This document shows positions 6,150-7,762 of a stretch of DNA of 7,762 bases, piece by piece. The position numbers and the translations under genes were made by a program. Every line of letters starts with the position of its first letter. The stretch's first letter is position 1. The DNA is from Bacteriovoracaceae bacterium (GTDB lineage: Bacteria; Bdellovibrionota; Bacteriovoracia; Bacteriovoracales; Bacteriovoracaceae). Location: assembly GCA_947448095.1 (NCBI GenBank), contig CANFNN010000135.1:1-7762 (forward strand), written 5' to 3'. The notes below the pieces were generated by a model. That model was given only the letters and a program-made list of their open reading frames with translations. It did not search any database and was not told where the DNA came from.

Positions 6150-6603
6150 GCAGTGTTCTCCAAGGATAAATCACAAGTCCGGAAATTGTGAGAAACAACA
6201 CTCCAAGAGCGGCAGGTAAGAAAATCAGATACTGGCCCCACTGAGTAAAAAAGGAGCCTTGATGAAGCTCAATCAAAATATTGGTATAGCGAGGGGCAGA
6301 CTTGAATATGACTCCCGTCTGAGGATGCATTTGAATTTCGTGACCATTTTTAAGACGAAGGGCCAAATGGAATTTTGCCGGACGAAAAATAATTTGATCG
6401 ATCTCTTCTCCCTTTAAGTGGGAGGCTTTGATGATTTCTTCGGTTGTTAATAGTCGGGCGTTTGGAGTCGCTTGCATTTTAACAGCACTAGGCTGGATCC
6501 CTTCAAACTGCTGCCTAAGCTGTAAAAGTAGTCCCGTTATTAGTACCAGAGAAAAAGGTAAAACGATAATGAGGGAAACAATCCTGTGATATTTACGCCA
6601 CAT
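6139..6603 (-). CDS. Small PepSY-type transmembrane protein
   Basis: The 154-aa protein has membrane helices at about 8-29 and 125-146 with a periplasmic PepSY-like domain between them (for example N-G-H-E-I-Q-M-H-P-Q-T-G-V-I at 86-99, the typical strand-turn-strand with D/N-G and P-x-T-G). The start W-R-K-Y-H-R (2-7) before the first helix and the L-H-Q-G-x-F block (113-118) before the second are typical of PepSY-associated TM proteins. Their histidines (H6 and H114) are candidate haem or metal ligands, as proposed for relatives in iron-uptake and reductase systems. Most PepSY-TM proteins are much longer (four or so helices), so this is a minimal form. It starts 2 bp after the peroxidase stop and overlaps the ligase by 11 bp, so it is surely in the operon. 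A role as a membrane redox partner for the peroxidase is inference. Confidence 0.78.
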   Translation of the reverse strand: MWRKYHRIVSLIIVLPFSLVLITGLLLQLRQQFEGIQPSAVKMQATPNARLLTTEEIIKASHLKGEEIDQIIFRPAKFHLALRLKNGHEIQMHPQTGVIFKSAPRYTNILIELHQGSFFTQWGQYLIFLPAALGVLFLTISGLVIYPWRTLRGQ

Positions 6604-6605
6604 AT

Positions 6606-7762
6606 TTAGAACATGCCCTTTAAAACTTTCTCGGTCAGTTTTGAGGGACTAGGACTACTTCCTTGAGCATCTTTTGGCGACAATCCTAAATCCACAAGTT
6701 TTTTGAGCCACTGATCAATCGCGAGAGAAAGATTCTTTTTCGTGACTTTCTCTAGTTTTAATTCAACTGACCAAGTAGTGGTGAGTCCACCTGTTTCGGT
6801 GTGAATCATGGATTTTTGAAGAGTACTAACAGCAGAAGCGTCATTTAGTTGCTCAGTCCATGTTGACTCCACTTTTGAATTCGTGGAAGTGGGAGCAAAA
6901 AACAGTTTTTCTTTAGGTGTATTCATTTCATCAGAAATAGTTTCAAAGTTTTTCAATACCAATGAATGCCAAAGATTATTCATACCCAGAACATCATTTT
7001 TCATTACAGATAGTTCCATCTCTGGAATTGGTTGTGACTGTTGATCGTTTTGATAAGTATAAAGACGATCAAAAAAATCATTATTCATCTCGTGCAGTTG
7101 CTTTGCCGAAGAATCGCTAAGGCTTAAAATCTCTTCGTCTTCAAATGTACCTGCCCCAATGACGCCTGAGACTGAGCTTGATGATTTATATAATTGTTTA
7201 CGATACGTAAGGGTTGTTCCTTCAGCTGTTTGGGTAAAATAGATTTTAGAAGGTGTCTCTAATTCTCGCAGGCGATAACCTTCACTGGTAAAGACATCAA
7301 AATAATAATAAGTAGATTCTTGATTTTGGGCACTTCCTGGAAGATTAGCTAACAATTTAGAGTGTCCTTCTTCAGTGAGTTGAAGACGTAAAACCGTTTT
7401 ATAATCTCCAGCGATTTCAGCATCGAGAAAACGTCTTTCAGTCAGTGCTCCTCTAAGAAATTCCGCAAGGGCTTTCTCTTCACTCTCTACGAAGTTTAAT
7501 TTCTTACTTAGTTTCGGTGACAAGTGAGCTAGCTTTAATTCATTCGTGCCAATGAGAGCGCCTGAGAGTTTTTCAAAATAGTTTTTATAGTTATCAACCA
7601 GCACATAATCATTCAGGCTTGCTTCGACATTATCGTAGTGCTCAATGACTTGGGCCAAAGTTTTAAAAGCACCATCATGCATATAGGGAGCAGTCATGGA
7701 CACATTTCGAAGTCCAGGAACCTTGAACGCATAAAGATTTTCTGCACGAGGGTCTTGCTCAA
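6606..7762 (-). CDS. MauG/cytochrome c peroxidase-like protein, 5' part outside the window
   Basis: The open frame continues through the right edge, so the true start and the CxxCH haem motifs lie outside. Of 384 visible residues, the first 113 match the C-terminal end of the di-haem peroxidase domain: FKVPGLRNV at 12-20, TAPYMHDGAF at 23-32, then L-A-x-V-I-E-H-Y-D and a closing E-x-A-L-A-E-F-L-R-G-A-L-T block (95-107). Family members are periplasmic enzymes that reduce hydrogen peroxide or, as in MauG, oxidise a protein substrate. The remaining 270 or so residues are not part of the standard domain. They are mixed beta-strand and helix with a Ser run (SSSSVSG), no membrane helix and no recognisable motif. 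The gene is the first visible member of the operon; its stop is 2 bp before the PepSY start. A GTG at 7703 is an internal codon, not the start. Confidence 0.85.
   Translation of the reverse strand, partial: EQDPRAENLYAFKVPGLRNVSMTAPYMHDGAFKTLAQVIEHYDNVEASLNDYVLVDNYKNYFEKLSGALIGTNELKLAHLSPKLSKKLNFVESEEKALAEFLRGALTERRFLDAEIAGDYKTVLRLQLTEEGHSKLLANLPGSAQNQESTYYYFDVFTSEGYRLRELETPSKIYFTQTAEGTTLTYRKQLYKSSSSVSGVIGAGTFEDEEILSLSDSSAKQLHEMNNDFFDRLYTYQNDQQSQPIPEMELSVMKNDVLGMNNLWHSLVLKNFETISDEMNTPKEKLFFAPTSTNSKVESTWTEQLNDASAVSTLQKSMIHTETGGLTTTWSVELKLEKVTKKNLSLAIDQWLKKLVDLGLSPKDAQGSSPSPSKLTEKVLKGMF

Noticed and set aside
7695..7703. GTG 7703 as the start of a separate 365-aa protein
   Set aside because: The frame is open to the window edge and the preceding codons encode the conserved FKVPGLRN block of the peroxidase family.

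Overview
The window looks like a stretch of chromosome from a moderately low-GC (about 40% by eye) Gram-negative bacterium. The evidence is several Sec-type signal peptides, a c-type cytochrome peroxidase family protein, an inner-membrane FetAB transporter, and tight overlapping genes. A Bdellovibrio/Bacteriovorax-like predator (Bdellovibrionota) fits the gene style and two FliA-type promoters, but this is inference. I see no mobile elements, CRISPR arrays, tRNA/rRNA genes or long repeats. No stretch over 300 bases lacks a gene.

Left part (1-2253): two divergent units share an approximately 90-bp intergenic region. Leftwards, a membrane-anchored coiled-coil/TPR protein overlaps the start of a secreted FecR-domain protein that runs off the left edge. 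Rightwards is a 142-aa protein with a signal peptide, one membrane helix and a charged cytoplasmic tail. The intergenic region contains two back-to-back sites resembling sigma-28 (FliA) promoters. Each has TAAA, 16 nt, then CCGATAG preceded by G or A, one on each strand. This is the most striking regulatory signal in the window and suggests the three envelope proteins belong to a motility or attack-phase regulon.

Middle (2250-3722): a second divergent pair. One gene encodes a secreted 212-aa protein with two EF-hand-like DxNxDG-type loops (leftwards); the other encodes an unrecognised, apparently cytoplasmic 256-aa protein (rightwards). They start from a 63-bp gap carrying two overlapping sigma-70-like promoters. 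Both outer ends are convergent with neighbours, with almost no intergenic DNA (4-bp overlap and 2-bp gap).

Right part (3725-7762, all minus strand): a tightly packed five-gene operon. In transcription order it encodes the C-terminal part of a MauG/cytochrome c peroxidase-like protein with an unusual approximately 270-residue C-terminal extension, a small PepSY-type two-helix membrane protein, a divergent GCS2-type glutamate-cysteine ligase/carboxylate-amine ligase, FetB and FetA. Gaps and overlaps are 2, 11, 4 and 13 bp. The combination (peroxide reduction, possible haem or redox membrane partner, thiol or gamma-glutamyl ligase, iron export) reads as a peroxide/iron homeostasis module. That functional link is inference from the families and the operon layout.
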